From the NCBI RefSeq assembly GCF_015710975.1, contig NZ_CP049783.1:4693501-4757500 (forward strand): 64,000 bases of DNA, given 5' to 3'. This DNA is from Paenibacillus polymyxa (GTDB lineage: Bacteria; Bacillota; Bacilli; Paenibacillales; Paenibacillaceae). Below the pieces are notes generated by a model. It did not search any database and was not told the DNA's origin. It saw only the letters and a list, made by a program, of their open reading frames with translations. The position numbers were made by a program, and so were the translations under genes. The first letter of the stretch is position 1, and each line of letters opens with the position of its first letter. Below are positions 46,966 through 56,382 of the stretch, in pieces.

Positions 46966-46986
46966 GATACCATATTTGTGCTAATA

Positions 46987-47035
46987 AAAAAGGGAATCCC
47001 TTTAGCCAGTGTCTGGCTGAGGAATTCCCTTTTTT
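46987..47035. terminator. Bidirectional terminator after glgA
   Basis: AAAAAAGGGAAT...AGCCAGTGTCTGGCT...ATTCCCTTTTTT. Works for glgA on the plus strand and for the gene at 47043-48113 on the minus strand. Confidence 0.88.
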
Positions 47036-47042
47036 GCTGCGG

Positions 47043-48113
47043 TCAGTCGCCCCCGCCACCACAACTGCTTCCACACGAAGATCCGCTGCTACAAGAGGAA
47101 TGACTCCCAGAATCGCCTGAATCGTGGTGAGAAGAGCCTCCACCATGAGAACTGTCATGGGAGGAATGATGGTGCGAGTGGTGTGTATCCCAGTTTGAGC
47201 AGCCGCTTGCAGAGCTACAGCCGGATGAACTGGCTAGGGCGGCACTGCTTGTAGAGTCTGGGTGCATGTGTATGGCAAATTCATCAGGCCGATACCATGA
47301 ATACCACACAACAGCCAGTAGCAAATAGTCAACCTGCAAATAGTTGATCTTGGGGAGCTGCTTGCCCTCAGGATCATTTACAGCTTTATTTACCCGCTCA
47401 CGGAGGTGTTGGACTATCTTATGAATCGCTTGTTGTGTCTGCTTTGAAATGCCCATATTTTCACTTATATTCCATCGGTCACCTACTGGCTGCGCTGAAG
47501 CTGTCAGGTTGTAATAGTGTGAAAGCTCATCATTCGGTAATGGATGATTAAAAAAAGTTCCCCACAAACTGGCGCTATAGCGATTCCAGCCAAAGCATTC
47601 CACATACAACCAGTCAAACCACGCCCGCTCCTCTGGCATCGGCTGAGAGCTGCCCGAATGGGGAGCATGGTGAAGCATACGACCAAAAAAAGCTTCCGAG
47701 AACTGCTGGTATTCGCGCGTAAACATTAACATTTCGTGCCATAGTTCATCCACATCACTACTGAACATAGGCACTCGATTCATAATCGCGCATAGCATGA
47801 AGTATCGTTTTAGCTCATGCCAGCGCCAGTCATATTCTTGTTCCGTCAGATTAGGGTGGGCTTCCATGACACGTTGCTTTACGTTGTGAGCATAGGAGGC
47901 TGGAATGGATCGCTCCAGCAGCTCCTTCAGCTCCGTAATTTCTGGATGACGCTCTTGCGTGAGTGACGAAGGAGACGGGGAACTAAGGAAAAATGCATTC
48001 CGGCGGCGCGTGCTTCTGTTTCCACGATTCCTGCGTATTGCTCGGAATATAAACCAAAAAATGATGAGGTCAACCACAATAAACAACGTCCAAAAGCTAC
48101 TCATACTATTCAT
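47043..48113 (-). CDS. Membrane protein with GRDP-like domain and His/Ser/Gly/Cys-rich tail
   Basis: 356 residues. An N-terminal helix (about 7-24) is followed by a basic stretch. A central domain contains SSDVDELWHEMLMFTREYQQF, resembling the D-LWH-motif of glycine-rich domain (DUF1399/GRDP-like) proteins. The last 65 residues are almost only Ser, His, Gly, Asp and Cys, with about ten His and five Cys, ending CGGGGD. Such a tail could bind metal. The function is unknown. AAAGGAG lies seven bases before the ATG. The gene shares a terminator with glgA but is otherwise isolated. Confidence 0.6.
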   Translation of the reverse strand: MNSMSSFWTLFIVVDLIIFWFIFRAIRRNRGNRSTRRRNAFFLSSPSPSSLTQERHPEITELKELLERSIPASYAHNVKQRVMEAHPNLTEQEYDWRWHELKRYFMLCAIMNRVPMFSSDVDELWHEMLMFTREYQQFSEAFFGRMLHHAPHSGSSQPMPEERAWFDWLYVECFGWNRYSASLWGTFFNHPLPNDELSHYYNLTASAQPVGDRWNISENMGISKQTQQAIHKIVQHLRERVNKAVNDPEGKQLPKINYLQVDYLLLAVVWYSWYRPDEFAIHMHPDSTSSAALASSSGCSSASGCSNWDTHHSHHHSSHDSSHGGGSSHHDSGDSGSHSSCSSGSSCGSSCGGGGD

Positions 48114-48152
48114 AAAGGCACTCCTTTCTCCAAGAAGACGGCATTTCCGATT

Positions 48153-49331
48153 TTAGCTTTTGCTATTCAGTAGAGCGAATTCTTCTTTAATCTGTGCCAG
48201 CAGCTCAGAACCTGTGATTACATCGCAAGCTGTCCATGCCAAGGTCCTCGCGGCCAAGAGCATTCCTTCCATTGCGCGGTCCTGCATCGCCAAATCGCGG
48301 AATTCTGGTGTATGCAAGGCATGCTTCTCGTCAATAACTTGAATGTACGGATGGATCGCAGGGCAATGAAGTGATACATTTCCGATATCCATAGAGCCAT
48401 GATCTTCGCCTTCCGTAATATCTTCTTGCGCAATACCAGCCTGCACCAAATTTGCAGTAAAGATGTCGGAGAGTACACCGTTAGTCACCATTTCATCATA
48501 AGAAGTCTCATAATTGGAGGTTTCCAAGCGACACCCGGCTTGTAAAGCAGCTCCTTCAGCAATTTGAATAACACGACGGGTAAGCGGGTTCAGTTCTTGG
48601 CGTGTCGCGGCTCTCACGTAAAATTGAGCTGAGGCGTAATCAGGAATAATATTGGCAGCCTGCCCACCCTGATTAATGATGCCATGGATACGTACTGTAC
48701 TTTTCACCTGTTGCCGAAATGCGTTGATCCCATTAAACGTTTGAATCACAGCGTCCAAGGCATTAATCCCTTCGTGCGGACTGGCCGCAGCATGAGCGGA
48801 TTGACCAAAAAATTCGAACTGTACAGCATCAATCGCCAGCGATTTTCCTGATTTTTCGTAGCGATCGAAGGGATGTGTCATCATGGCTATGTCGCAATCA
48901 TCAAACAATCCAGCCGCCGCCATCGGAACTTTTGCACCGCGTGTTTCTTCGGCAGGTGTGCCGTATACACGTACTTCTCCACCAGTCTCGTCGATGATCG
49001 ATTTGAGACCGACGGCAGCGCCTGTACTCATCATGCATATCAAATGGTGTCCACAGGCGTGCCCTAAACCTTTCAGGGCGTCATATTCTGCCAGAAAAGC
49101 AACAACTGGTCCAGGCTTGACTGCTTTGTAAGTAGCAATAAAGGCCGTTTCTATACCCAATATGGGTGCCTGAACTTCAAAACCGTGAAAGGCAAGTTCT
49201 TCTTTTAGACGGGCAGAGGCCAGGAATTCCTCGTTTCCAAGTTCAGGGTTTGCGCCTATATACAACGAAATGTCCTTAAACCGCTCGGCATGCTGTTCAA
49301 TGGTGTGTTGAATGGTCTGTTTAAAATTCAT
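48153..49331 (-). CDS. M20-family amidohydrolase (AbgB/YxeP-like)
   Basis: 392 residues. A metallopeptidase fold with AEYDALKGLGHACGHHL, which carries the first metal ligands; PAEETRGAKVPMAAAG, with the catalytic Glu pair; and THPFDRYEKSG. A dimerisation domain (about residues 175-290) contains HAAASPHEGINALDAV and the C-terminal HGSMDIGNVSLHCPAIHPYI. M20 members of this group hydrolyse N-acyl or p-aminobenzoyl-glutamate amides and related peptides. It lies next to, and is divergent from, the amino acid ABC transporter, so it may process an imported amide (inference). Confidence 0.85.
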   Translation of the reverse strand: MNFKQTIQHTIEQHAERFKDISLYIGANPELGNEEFLASARLKEELAFHGFEVQAPILGIETAFIATYKAVKPGPVVAFLAEYDALKGLGHACGHHLICMMSTGAAVGLKSIIDETGGEVRVYGTPAEETRGAKVPMAAAGLFDDCDIAMMTHPFDRYEKSGKSLAIDAVQFEFFGQSAHAAASPHEGINALDAVIQTFNGINAFRQQVKSTVRIHGIINQGGQAANIIPDYASAQFYVRAATRQELNPLTRRVIQIAEGAALQAGCRLETSNYETSYDEMVTNGVLSDIFTANLVQAGIAQEDITEGEDHGSMDIGNVSLHCPAIHPYIQVIDEKHALHTPEFRDLAMQDRAMEGMLLAARTLAWTACDVITGSELLAQIKEEFALLNSKS

Positions 49332-49479
49332 GCTGAAAACTCCTTTATATATGCTGTAATGTAGGTACTGCGATAGATATACTAAAATTGTACTATAACA
49401 TTCATTGCATAATCATGCATATTCATTTATAATGACACAATCTTATTTATTATAAAGAATTTAAGGAGAGAAAAAAAGA

Positions 49480-50943
49480 TTGAAAAAGGCATATCGTTTT
49501 ACCGCCCTGGTTTTGACGGCGGTTATCTTGCTGTTGGCTGGTCTTCCTATGCTCACTGCATACGGATCGGAAGGAAAGCCACAGAAAAAACTTGTAGTGG
49601 GTATGAGTGCTGACTTCCCGCCGTATGAGTTTCACAAAGTTATTAACGGTCAGGATACCATTGTCGGGTTTGATGTTGAAATCGCCAAGGAAATCGCCAA
49701 GGATCTGGATGCAGAGATGGTCCCAGAGGACATGAGTTTTGACTCTTTGCTGCCTGCTCTGCAAAGTGGTCGCGTAGACCTGGTGCTGTCTGGTATGACA
49801 CCGACGGATGAACGCAGAAAGAGCATTGATTTTTCGGATGTATACTATCGTTCCAAGCAAGTCATTATGGTACGTCCAGAGGACAAAGACAAATATTCAA
49901 CGATGGCTGCTCTAAAAGGAGAGAAGCTCGGTGCGCAGAAGGGGAGTATCCAGGAAGAAATTGCGCAAAAAGTACCTAATGCTTCGGTAACCTCATTGGA
50001 TAAAATATCCGATCTGGTACTCCAGCTTCGGACCAAGCGTATCAACGCGGTTGTAATCGAAGATACCGTTGCTAAAGGATACACGCTAGACGGTACCGTA
50101 ACACTTGCCAAAGCAGTACCTGAAGATGAAGGAGCAGAAACTGCTGTAGGCATCCGTAAAGGAAATGCGGAATTGCTTGCTTCAGTAAATAAAACGTTGG
50201 CTCGCCTGAAAGCGGACGGTTCGATTGAGAAGTTTTCTACAGAAGCGAGTGCACTGTCTGCTGACAGACAGGTTTCTTCGAATAGCATTGTAGATATATT
50301 TTTGAAATATCGCAGTTTCTACGCTACGGGTATCGGCTACACTCTATTGCTGTCTGCGCTCGGAGTACTGTTCGGATTCATTATTGGGCTGATCATATCC
50401 TTGCTACGGATGAGTGGTATTCGTATTATCGAGTGGCTAGGTACCGCATATGTAGAGATACTGCGCGGCACACCTATGCTGGTGCAGCTTATGATTATTC
50501 ATTACGGAGTTGCTTTGACGTTAGGTGTTAATTTTACGCCACTCCAGTCCGGTATAATTACGTTGTCTCTGAATAGTTCGGCATATTTGGCTGAAATTTT
50601 CCGTGCTGGTATTCAGGCCGTAGACCGTGGACAGATGGAAGCTGCCCGCTCGCTCGGGATGGGACGAGGCAAAGCGATGCGTCACGTTATTTTACCGCAA
50701 GCATTTAAATCTATATTGCCTGCTATTGGTAATGAGTTCATTACGATCATTAAAGAATCTTCTATTATTTCGACCATTGGGATGGTGGACATTATGTATC
50801 AAGCCCAGGTCATTAAGAATATTACCTACGAAGGCTTAAGTCCATTCGTAATCGCAGCCGCTATTTATTTTGTAATGACATTCAGCTTATCTAAGCTGTT
50901 GGGTTTATGGGAAAGGAAGTTGAGAGCCAGTGATCACCGTTAA
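49480..50943 (+). CDS. Polar amino acid ABC transporter, fused substrate-binding and permease protein
   Basis: 487 residues from TTG 49480, 11 bases after AAGGAG. The signal peptide is followed by a periplasmic-binding-protein domain of the amino acid type (about 38-258: [38 protein letters not shown]). Then comes a transmembrane permease domain (about 283-480) with the EAA-type loop ([23 protein letters not shown]). This fusion, as in GlnP-type proteins, tethers the binding domain to the membrane. The substrate is probably Gln, His or Arg; the specificity residues were not resolved. The ATPase gene follows, overlapping by 14 bases. Confidence 0.92.
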   Translation: MKKAYRFTALVLTAVILLLAGLPMLTAYGSEGKPQKKLVVGMSADFPPYEFHKVINGQDTIVGFDVEIAKEIAKDLDAEMVPEDMSFDSLLPALQSGRVDLVLSGMTPTDERRKSIDFSDVYYRSKQVIMVRPEDKDKYSTMAALKGEKLGAQKGSIQEEIAQKVPNASVTSLDKISDLVLQLRTKRINAVVIEDTVAKGYTLDGTVTLAKAVPEDEGAETAVGIRKGNAELLASVNKTLARLKADGSIEKFSTEASALSADRQVSSNSIVDIFLKYRSFYATGIGYTLLLSALGVLFGFIIGLIISLLRMSGIRIIEWLGTAYVEILRGTPMLVQLMIIHYGVALTLGVNFTPLQSGIITLSLNSSAYLAEIFRAGIQAVDRGQMEAARSLGMGRGKAMRHVILPQAFKSILPAIGNEFITIIKESSIISTIGMVDIMYQAQVIKNITYEGLSPFVIAAAIYFVMTFSLSKLLGLWERKLRASDHR

Positions 50944-51652
50944 ACAACTGCGTAAATCATTCGGTAAGAATGAAATTTTAAAAGGCATTGATATAGATAT
51001 CGCCAAAGGTGAAGTAGTCGTCATTATCGGCCCGAGTGGTTCGGGGAAAAGTACGTTTTTGCGTTGTATGAATCTGTTGGAACAGCCAACAGAAGGGGAA
51101 ATCTTGTTTGAGGGTGAGCCGATTACGGCCCGTGGTCATAATATTAATGCGACTCGGGAGAAGATGGGGATGGTTTTCCAGCATTTTAATCTGTTCCCGC
51201 ACAAAACAATACTGCAGAATCTGACGCTTGCACCAACGCAGGTGAAAAAGCAGTCGGGGAAAGAAGCGGAGAAAATTGCGTTGGAGCTCCTGCGGACCGT
51301 GGGTCTTGAGGATAAGAAGAATACCTACCCGAACCAGTTATCTGGCGGTCAAAAGCAACGTATAGCGATAGCACGTGCTCTGGCTATGCAGCCGCACGTA
51401 ATGCTGTTTGATGAGCCTACTTCAGCTCTGGACCCTGAAATGGTTGGAGAGGTTCTAGATGTAATGAAGAAGCTCGCTGAAGGCGGCATGACGATGGTGA
51501 TCGTGACGCACGAAATGGGCTTTGCCCGTGAAGTAGGGGATCGGATCATCTTTATGGACAACGGCCAAATTATAGAGCAAGGCACGCCTGAGCAAGTTTT
51601 TGGTACTCCAAGCCATGATCGTACTCGTGACTTTCTTGCTAAAGTACTGTAA
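50930..51652 (+). CDS. Polar amino acid ABC transporter ATP-binding protein
   Basis: 240 residues from GTG 50930 inside the end of the permease gene. Walker [11 protein letters not shown]-loop VFQHFNL, signature [10 protein letters not shown], Walker [12 protein letters not shown] and the switch His in [11 protein letters not shown]. Closest in pattern to GlnQ/ArtP-type ATPases. It forms the transporter with the fused binding-permease protein. Confidence 0.93.
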   Translation: MITVKQLRKSFGKNEILKGIDIDIAKGEVVVIIGPSGSGKSTFLRCMNLLEQPTEGEILFEGEPITARGHNINATREKMGMVFQHFNLFPHKTILQNLTLAPTQVKKQSGKEAEKIALELLRTVGLEDKKNTYPNQLSGGQKQRIAIARALAMQPHVMLFDEPTSALDPEMVGEVLDVMKKLAEGGMTMVIVTHEMGFAREVGDRIIFMDNGQIIEQGTPEQVFGTPSHDRTRDFLAKVL

Positions 51653-51678
51653 GAAAATGCTTTTATAAAATATTGACA

Positions 51679-51719
51679 TAGCCCTTCTCGTGACGATGGT
51701 TCACGGAGGGCTTTTCTTT
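51679..51719 (+). terminator. Terminator of the amino acid transporter operon
   Basis: AGCCCT..TCGTGA...TTCACG..GGGCT followed by TTTTC and a T-rich run. Confidence 0.8.
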
Positions 51720-51865
51720 TTTTGTCACCATATCTCCATATTTTCGTAACAAAAAACGGATTCTTAATGACAAAATTGTAATGAGTGTAGTATGATGTTC
51801 AAGGTTCCCAACATTTTCATGCAGATAAGGTTACAAAATTGTGATATTATGCAGTAAGCCAAAAC

Positions 51866-52050
51866 TTACCGAGGCAGCACTTATGATAATAAATACTCAG
51901 GTGCTGGACTCAAACTATGGGAAGTACGGGGGACGTAACAACGGCCATTGTTCCAATACATCATAAAAAGTATGGAATATGACCTAGGGGTGAATTGCGC
52001 AAGCATAGGGCTTCTCCTGAGCCCGAATCCGACAGCTAACCTCGCAGGCA
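51866..52050 (+). ncRNA. c-di-AMP riboswitch (ydaO-yuaA class)
   Basis: The conserved 3' half is clear: AGGGGTGAATTG, TAGGGCTTCTCCTGAGCCCGAA, TCCGACAGCTAACCTCG. CCGAGG at 51869-51874 can pair with CCTCG at 52040-52044 as P1. The 5' half has the GGTGCTGGACTC and GGGGGACGTAAC elements of this class. It should switch off the LysM-3D gene when c-di-AMP is high. No terminator lies between the aptamer and the ribosome binding site at 52055-52063, so control may act on translation or through a structure not seen. Confidence 0.9.
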
Positions 52051-52071
52051 CAACAGAGGAGGTACATATCT

Positions 52072-52740
52072 TTGAAACACTTAAAACATATTGGAAAAAC
52101 CATGAAATTTGCGGTGCTTGCCGCAGCGATTGCAGGATTGGCACAGACAGCTGGAGTAGCAAATGCTGCTTCGCTTCATACTGCCAAAGAAGGCGATACT
52201 TTCTTTTTGCTTGCTCAACGTTATGGGGTATCGGTAGATGACTTGACGAAGGCTAACCCGGATATTGCGTCCAACAACATATATGCAGGTCTACAAATTA
52301 AAGTGCCAGACGAAAAAAGTGTGAAGGCGGCTTCGGATTCGAAACCACAGCTACTTACGGAGAAAGCACCAGCGAATGAGAGGCCAACAATTGAAGCATG
52401 GGGCAAAACATTCAATTACAGTAAAGTTGTTGATGTTAAAGCAACAGCATATTCAGCCGCAGCTGATGAAAATGGCAAATGGGGTGCAGTCGATTACTAC
52501 GGTAATCCGCTTAAACTGGGTACAATTGCAGTAGACCCGAAAGTCATTCCTATGGGAACAAAGGTGCTAGTTACAGGCTATTCCCATCCCGGCTTGCCAG
52601 ACCATTCTTTTGTAGCCGTTGCCCGTGATCAGGGCAGCGCTATTACCGGAAAGCGGATTGATATCTTTATCCCTGGCAACAAATCATTCGTGAACGACTT
52701 CGGCTTCCAAAATGTGAAACTGTACGTTATTGATAAATAG
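52072..52740 (+). CDS. Secreted LysM-3D domain cell-wall protein
   Basis: 222 residues from TTG 52072, eight bases after AGAGGAGGT. The signal peptide ends near ANA at about residue 32. One LysM domain follows (about 36-79, HTAKEGDTFFLLAQRYGVS, binding to peptidoglycan). The C-terminal 3D domain (about 115-222) has the expected KATAYSAAADE, GTIAVDPKVIPMGTKV and RIDIFIPG blocks. 3D-domain proteins such as YocH and Sps-like enzymes act as lytic transglycosylases in wall turnover. Control by the c-di-AMP riboswitch links wall remodelling to osmotic and potassium signalling. Single-gene unit with a terminator. Confidence 0.9.
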   Translation: MKHLKHIGKTMKFAVLAAAIAGLAQTAGVANAASLHTAKEGDTFFLLAQRYGVSVDDLTKANPDIASNNIYAGLQIKVPDEKSVKAASDSKPQLLTEKAPANERPTIEAWGKTFNYSKVVDVKATAYSAAADENGKWGAVDYYGNPLKLGTIAVDPKVIPMGTKVLVTGYSHPGLPDHSFVAVARDQGSAITGKRIDIFIPGNKSFVNDFGFQNVKLYVIDK

Positions 52741-52852
52741 CATTGTGCATATATTTGATTTCATTAAACATAATATATATTATGTAGACTTAATATTATA
52801 GCACACAACATATAACTGGGACGACTTCTTATCAGTACGGTCGTTTATCGCT

Positions 52853-52906
52853 AAAAAAGGCTGTCTTACAAGCAGAAGCATTCTGCTCGTCAAGGCAGCC
52901 TTTTTA
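52853..52906. terminator. Bidirectional terminator after the LysM-3D gene
   Basis: AAAAAGGCTG.CTT..AAGCAGAA-GCA-TTCTGCTT-type stem with AAGGCAGCCTTTTT. The minus strand also has a T-tail for the deacetylase gene. Confidence 0.8.
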
Positions 52907-52939
52907 CGTTGTTGGTATATACGAGGCTTAGACATACTG

Positions 52940-53746
52940 TTATTTTCGTTCCGATGTGTGAAGTAGCCGGGGGACTGTGACAAACTTGTAGCCCTTAGCT
53001 TTTAAAGAGTGGATTAGACCCGGCAAAGCTTGGACAGTACCTTGCAAGTTGGAACTTTGACCTCCACCTGCATGCATTAAAATAATGGAGCCAGGTCTGG
53101 TAGCCGGGATCACGTTACGCTGAATCTGTGTTTTGCTTAATCCCTTCCAGTCTAGAGAGTCCACATTCCAATTGACGATCATGTACCCATGACGACGCGC
53201 CCACTGAATTTGAGGCTCCGTGATTTCACCATAGGGTGGTCGTATCAATCTGGGCCGAAAACCTGCGCTGGCTTCTAAAATGCGTTCTGTTTTTGTAATC
53301 TGGTGGCGAAAGCGTTCTGGTGTGGCCTTCCTGAAATCCGGATGAGTATAGGAATGGTTTCCTATAGCATGACCCTCGCGGATGATGCGGCGTATGATCC
53401 CCGGATGCTTTTCCGCACGATGGCCGACGATAAAAAACGTAGCTTTGATACCGTTTGCGTGTAATACGTCCAAAACCTGCGGCGTATACCTTGAATCGGG
53501 CACATCATCAAAGGTTAAGGCAATTTGGCGGGTGTGCGGGCCGCACATTTTAAAAATGTCCGCATGCTTTTTTCGTAGCATCGCTAATGTTGGAGTAGCT
53601 CGATCTTTACTTTGATATACCGAAGTAGCGACAGTAGCTTCCTTGGGATGGGGCGTTCCGATGTTGGGAGGCGTGTCAGCGTGAACGGGAAAACTTGAAA
53701 ATGCTAGTAACAGTGCTAAACATGGCAACACTCCCCTGTACCGCAT
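52940..53746 (-). CDS. Secreted polysaccharide deacetylase (NodB-like)
   Basis: 268 residues with a signal peptide (cleavage after VHA, about residue 23). The NodB domain has motif 1 LTFDDVPD, with the catalytic Asp pair; motif 2 HSYTHP, with the metal-binding His pair; motif 3 RPPYGE; motif 4 VDSLDW; and motif 5 ILMHAGG. Such enzymes deacetylate peptidoglycan or chitin-like glycans at the cell surface. Length matches single-domain members. It has no wall-anchoring domain. Confidence 0.9.
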   Translation of the reverse strand: MRYRGVLPCLALLLAFSSFPVHADTPPNIGTPHPKEATVATSVYQSKDRATPTLAMLRKKHADIFKMCGPHTRQIALTFDDVPDSRYTPQVLDVLHANGIKATFFIVGHRAEKHPGIIRRIIREGHAIGNHSYTHPDFRKATPERFRHQITKTERILEASAGFRPRLIRPPYGEITEPQIQWARRHGYMIVNWNVDSLDWKGLSKTQIQRNVIPATRPGSIILMHAGGGQSSNLQGTVQALPGLIHSLKAKGYKFVTVPRLLHTSERK

Positions 53747-54049
53747 TTGTATTCCCCCTTTCCGTGCAGTGGTACCTAGTGGTGCTCTCAGCTATTATGT
53801 ACCTGTCCTATTAAAATTATGCTGGTGATTGAGTGAAGTCCTACACGACTGAAGAGAAGCACATCATGAAGCGGATATCCGTGAAGATGACGAAGTAAAC
53901 GCGCATATTCTCTTAAACATGAACGAAAACTGGAGCATTTTCGTAAGTTTTAGCCTTACAAAGGATTCGGTATACCGTGACAGCTGGTGTATAATGGGGA
54001 TGCTATTCATAATGCTACAGACTTGGAATTGAGGGAAGGATGGATAAAA
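53747..54049. other. Intergenic region upstream of the Old Yellow Enzyme gene
   Basis: A TATAAT at 53990-53995 is the probable -10 for the gene starting at 54050. It overlaps a spurious upstream GTG in the same frame. A weak TTCGGT 18 bases upstream may be the -35. Nothing else is seen. Confidence 0.45.
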
Positions 54050-55072
54050 GTGACCGACTTGTTTACTCCTTATCAATTAAAGGGGCTTTCTTTAAGAAAT
54101 CGGATTGTCATGCCCCCAATGTGCCAATACAGCGTGGAGGCCAAGGACGGCAAACCGACGGATTGGCATTATGTCCATTATGTGAGTCGCGCGGTAGGAG
54201 GGACTGGACTCATAATTGTGGAAATGACAGCGGTTCATCCGGATGGGCGCATTACGGATCGTGATTTGGGCATTTGGAGTGATGAACATATTCCTGCATA
54301 TCGTAAAATGGTAGAGGAAGTCCACAAGTATGGTGCCAAAATTGCCATTCAATTAGGCCATGCCGGACGCAAGGCTGAAGATGCTGAGCCACCTGTAGGC
54401 CCGTCCTCGATCCCCTTTAGTGAACGATTTAAAGGGCCGCACGCTTTGACGCGAGCAGAAGTCAAGGAACTGGTTCTTGCCTACAAAGAGGGGGCGCGCC
54501 GGGCGGTAGAAGCTGGTTTTGACACGGTAGAGATTCATGGCGCTCACGGCTATCTAATCCATCAATTTCATTCTCCTTTAACCAATACTCGAGAAGATGA
54601 GTATGGGCAGGATTTATCACTGTTTGGTGTTGAGGTGATACGTGCTGTTAAAGAGGTACTTCCTGCTGATATGCCTGTGCTAATGCGGATATCTGCCAAA
54701 GAATATGTCCAAGACGGATATGATGTTGAATACATAGCAGCCATAGGGGAACGATATCGTGATGCGGGTGTAGACATTTTCCATATTTCTTCTGGTGGTG
54801 AGGGTCCGATTGGTTCCAGCGGAGGTCCGTCTGCGCGTGCTGGTTATCAGGTGGATTTGGCTCATACCATCCGTGAGAAACTGAATGTGCCTGTCATTGC
54901 TGTCGGCTTATTGGATGATTATGAGGATGCCCGCCGAGTCGTTCAGCACAATGAAGCTGATCTGGTAGCCATAGGGCGTGCCATGCTGCGTGATCCCTAT
55001 TGGGCGCTGCATGCATCACGGGCGCTAAAAGTACAGGCGGATATTCCAGAGCCTTATCTACGCGGTTTTTAG
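54050..55072 (+). CDS. namA: NADPH dehydrogenase, Old Yellow Enzyme family
   Basis: 340 residues from GTG 54050, nine bases after AGGGAAGGA. The longer in-frame start at 53987 lies on the -10 box. An FMN TIM barrel: LFTPYQLKGLSLRNRIVMPPMCQYS, with the FMN-contacting Pro/Cys; LGHAGRKA; EIHGAHGYLIHQFHSPLTN, with the active-site His; and DLVAIGRAMLRDP. It matches the YqjM/NamA group, which reduces alpha,beta-unsaturated carbonyls and nitroesters using NADPH. Transcribed alone. Confidence 0.92.
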   Translation: MTDLFTPYQLKGLSLRNRIVMPPMCQYSVEAKDGKPTDWHYVHYVSRAVGGTGLIIVEMTAVHPDGRITDRDLGIWSDEHIPAYRKMVEEVHKYGAKIAIQLGHAGRKAEDAEPPVGPSSIPFSERFKGPHALTRAEVKELVLAYKEGARRAVEAGFDTVEIHGAHGYLIHQFHSPLTNTREDEYGQDLSLFGVEVIRAVKEVLPADMPVLMRISAKEYVQDGYDVEYIAAIGERYRDAGVDIFHISSGGEGPIGSSGGPSARAGYQVDLAHTIREKLNVPVIAVGLLDDYEDARRVVQHNEADLVAIGRAMLRDPYWALHASRALKVQADIPEPYLRGF

Positions 55073-55079
55073 ATATTTT

Positions 55080-55105
55080 TGAAACCTCTTTGCAAAGCTT
55101 GCGTA
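55080..55105 (+). promoter_or_regulatory. Sigma-W-type ECF promoter of the psp operon
   Basis: TGAAAC at 55080-55085 and CGTA at 55102-55105 with a 16-base spacer match the sigma-W consensus (TGAAAC-N16-CGTA) exactly. The pspA start is about 54 bases downstream. Confidence 0.8.
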
Positions 55106-55158
55106 AACATGTGTACAGAGCTTAAAATTTAAGCATTCAATTCTAGGAGGAACTTCAC

Positions 55159-55827
55159 ATGTCTATTTTCAAACGATTAAGAGATCTTACGATGTCTAAC
55201 ATTAACGCCATTATCGACAAGGCAGAAGATCCAGTTAAAATGACGGATCAATACATTCGTGATATGCAAGAGGATCTGGAAGACGCAGAGAAAGCGGTAG
55301 CCGCTCAAATTGCTATTGAAAAGAGATTTAAACAGCAATACGAAGAACAGGCAGCTTTGGTGAAAAAACGCGAAGAACAGGCTCATACGGCTGCAAAAGC
55401 ACAAAATGTGGATCTTGCTCGTCGTGCGCTGGAAGAAAAGAAATCTGCCGAACAAAAAATGAACGAGTTCCAAGCTGGTTATGAGCAAAACAAAGCTGCA
55501 GCTGACAACCTGCGTGGTAAGCTGGATGAAATGCGCAGACAGCTGACTGAAATGAAGAACAAGCGCGAGACACTGGTTGCCCGTTATAATGCAGCTAAAG
55601 CGCAAACTGAAATTAACAAAGCGATGAATGGTTTTAGCTCGGATACGGCAACTGCTGGATTAAAGCGTATGGAGGAAAAAATGCTGCAAGCAGAAGCACG
55701 TGCTGAAGCGAGCAACGAAATGGCTTCCAAGGAAAAATCGCTGGATGAAGAGTTCAAAGAGCTGGATAAGAAAAGTGCTGTGGACGACGAACTTGCTGCT
55801 TTGCTGAAACAATACGAAAACAAATAA
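55159..55827 (+). CDS. pspA: Phage shock protein A homologue (PspA/IM30)
   Basis: 222 residues, almost entirely coiled coil. The N-terminus has SIFKRLRDLTMSNINAIIDKAEDP and ends helix 1 near residue 24, and the rest carries the charged heptads of the ESCRT-III/PspA superfamily. PspA supports and repairs stressed membranes. It is behind AGGAGG and a sigma-W-type promoter, and is followed by DUF350, DUF4178 and DUF4247 genes in the same direction. The hairpin at 55865-55898 may reduce expression of the following genes. Confidence 0.95.
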   Translation: MSIFKRLRDLTMSNINAIIDKAEDPVKMTDQYIRDMQEDLEDAEKAVAAQIAIEKRFKQQYEEQAALVKKREEQAHTAAKAQNVDLARRALEEKKSAEQKMNEFQAGYEQNKAAADNLRGKLDEMRRQLTEMKNKRETLVARYNAAKAQTEINKAMNGFSSDTATAGLKRMEEKMLQAEARAEASNEMASKEKSLDEEFKELDKKSAVDDELAALLKQYENK

Positions 55828-55864
55828 GAACTTTTAAGCATTGCCGCTAGTGTGGTGGCTCAGT

Positions 55865-55898
55865 AAGCGAAGGAGAAACGTTATCTCCTTCGCTTTTC
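55865..55898 (+). terminator. Hairpin between pspA and the DUF350 gene
   Basis: AAGCGAAGGAGA-AACGTTA-TCTCCTTCGCTT followed by TTCCC. The tail is short, so it may be a partial terminator within the operon. Confidence 0.65.
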
Positions 55899-55956
55899 CC
55901 TGCCTGGGGGCGTAAATCAATATATGTAGTCAAGAAGATGTGGAGGATGGTAGCAA

Positions 55957-56364
55957 ATGCATTTTTTAGAAACGATGAAAGCGATGCTGGTATGGACGGG
56001 CGCAGGTGCTATTTTGCTGTTCGTATTAATGTATGTCGATTCTTTATTTACAAAGTATAAGGATTTTGCCGAAGTAAAAGCCGGAAATATGGCTGTAACA
56101 GTCCGGATGATTATGAAGCTGATTGCACAAGGATACATTTTATCGGGTTCAATTGCTACAGCTAATAATTTGCTCGAAGCGCTTGTGTATTCTGTGATTG
56201 CCTTTATCATCTTGCTTGTTCTGGAAGTGATTGTGCGTCTGCTGTTGCGGTATTGGGCACAGTTTGATTTGGATAAAGGTACCCAAGAAGGTAAAATTGG
56301 TTTCGGCTTGTTCTCAGGAGCGCTGCATTTGGTGGGTGCCTTGATCATTACAGCATGCTTCTAG
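55957..56364 (+). CDS. DUF350 membrane protein
   Basis: 135 residues with four hydrophobic helices. The first covers about 11-30, and later ones carry the Gly/Ala-rich pattern of DUF350 (YjfL-like). DUF350 genes often lie beside DUF4178, DUF4247 and pspA genes and sometimes polyamine or glutathionylspermidine genes. None of the latter is present here. The protein is probably part of a membrane-stress complex (inference from gene neighbourhood). Its AGATGTGGAGG ribosome binding site is well placed. Confidence 0.8.
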   Translation: MHFLETMKAMLVWTGAGAILLFVLMYVDSLFTKYKDFAEVKAGNMAVTVRMIMKLIAQGYILSGSIATANNLLEALVYSVIAFIILLVLEVIVRLLLRYWAQFDLDKGTQEGKIGFGLFSGALHLVGALIITACF

Positions 56365-56382
56365 GCAAAGTAAGGAGGGAAT

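Noticed and set aside
53987..54049. Longer start for the Old Yellow Enzyme gene at GTG 53987
   Set aside because: The codons lie on the TATAAT box at 53990-53995 and lack family similarity; GTG 54050 has the ribosome binding site.
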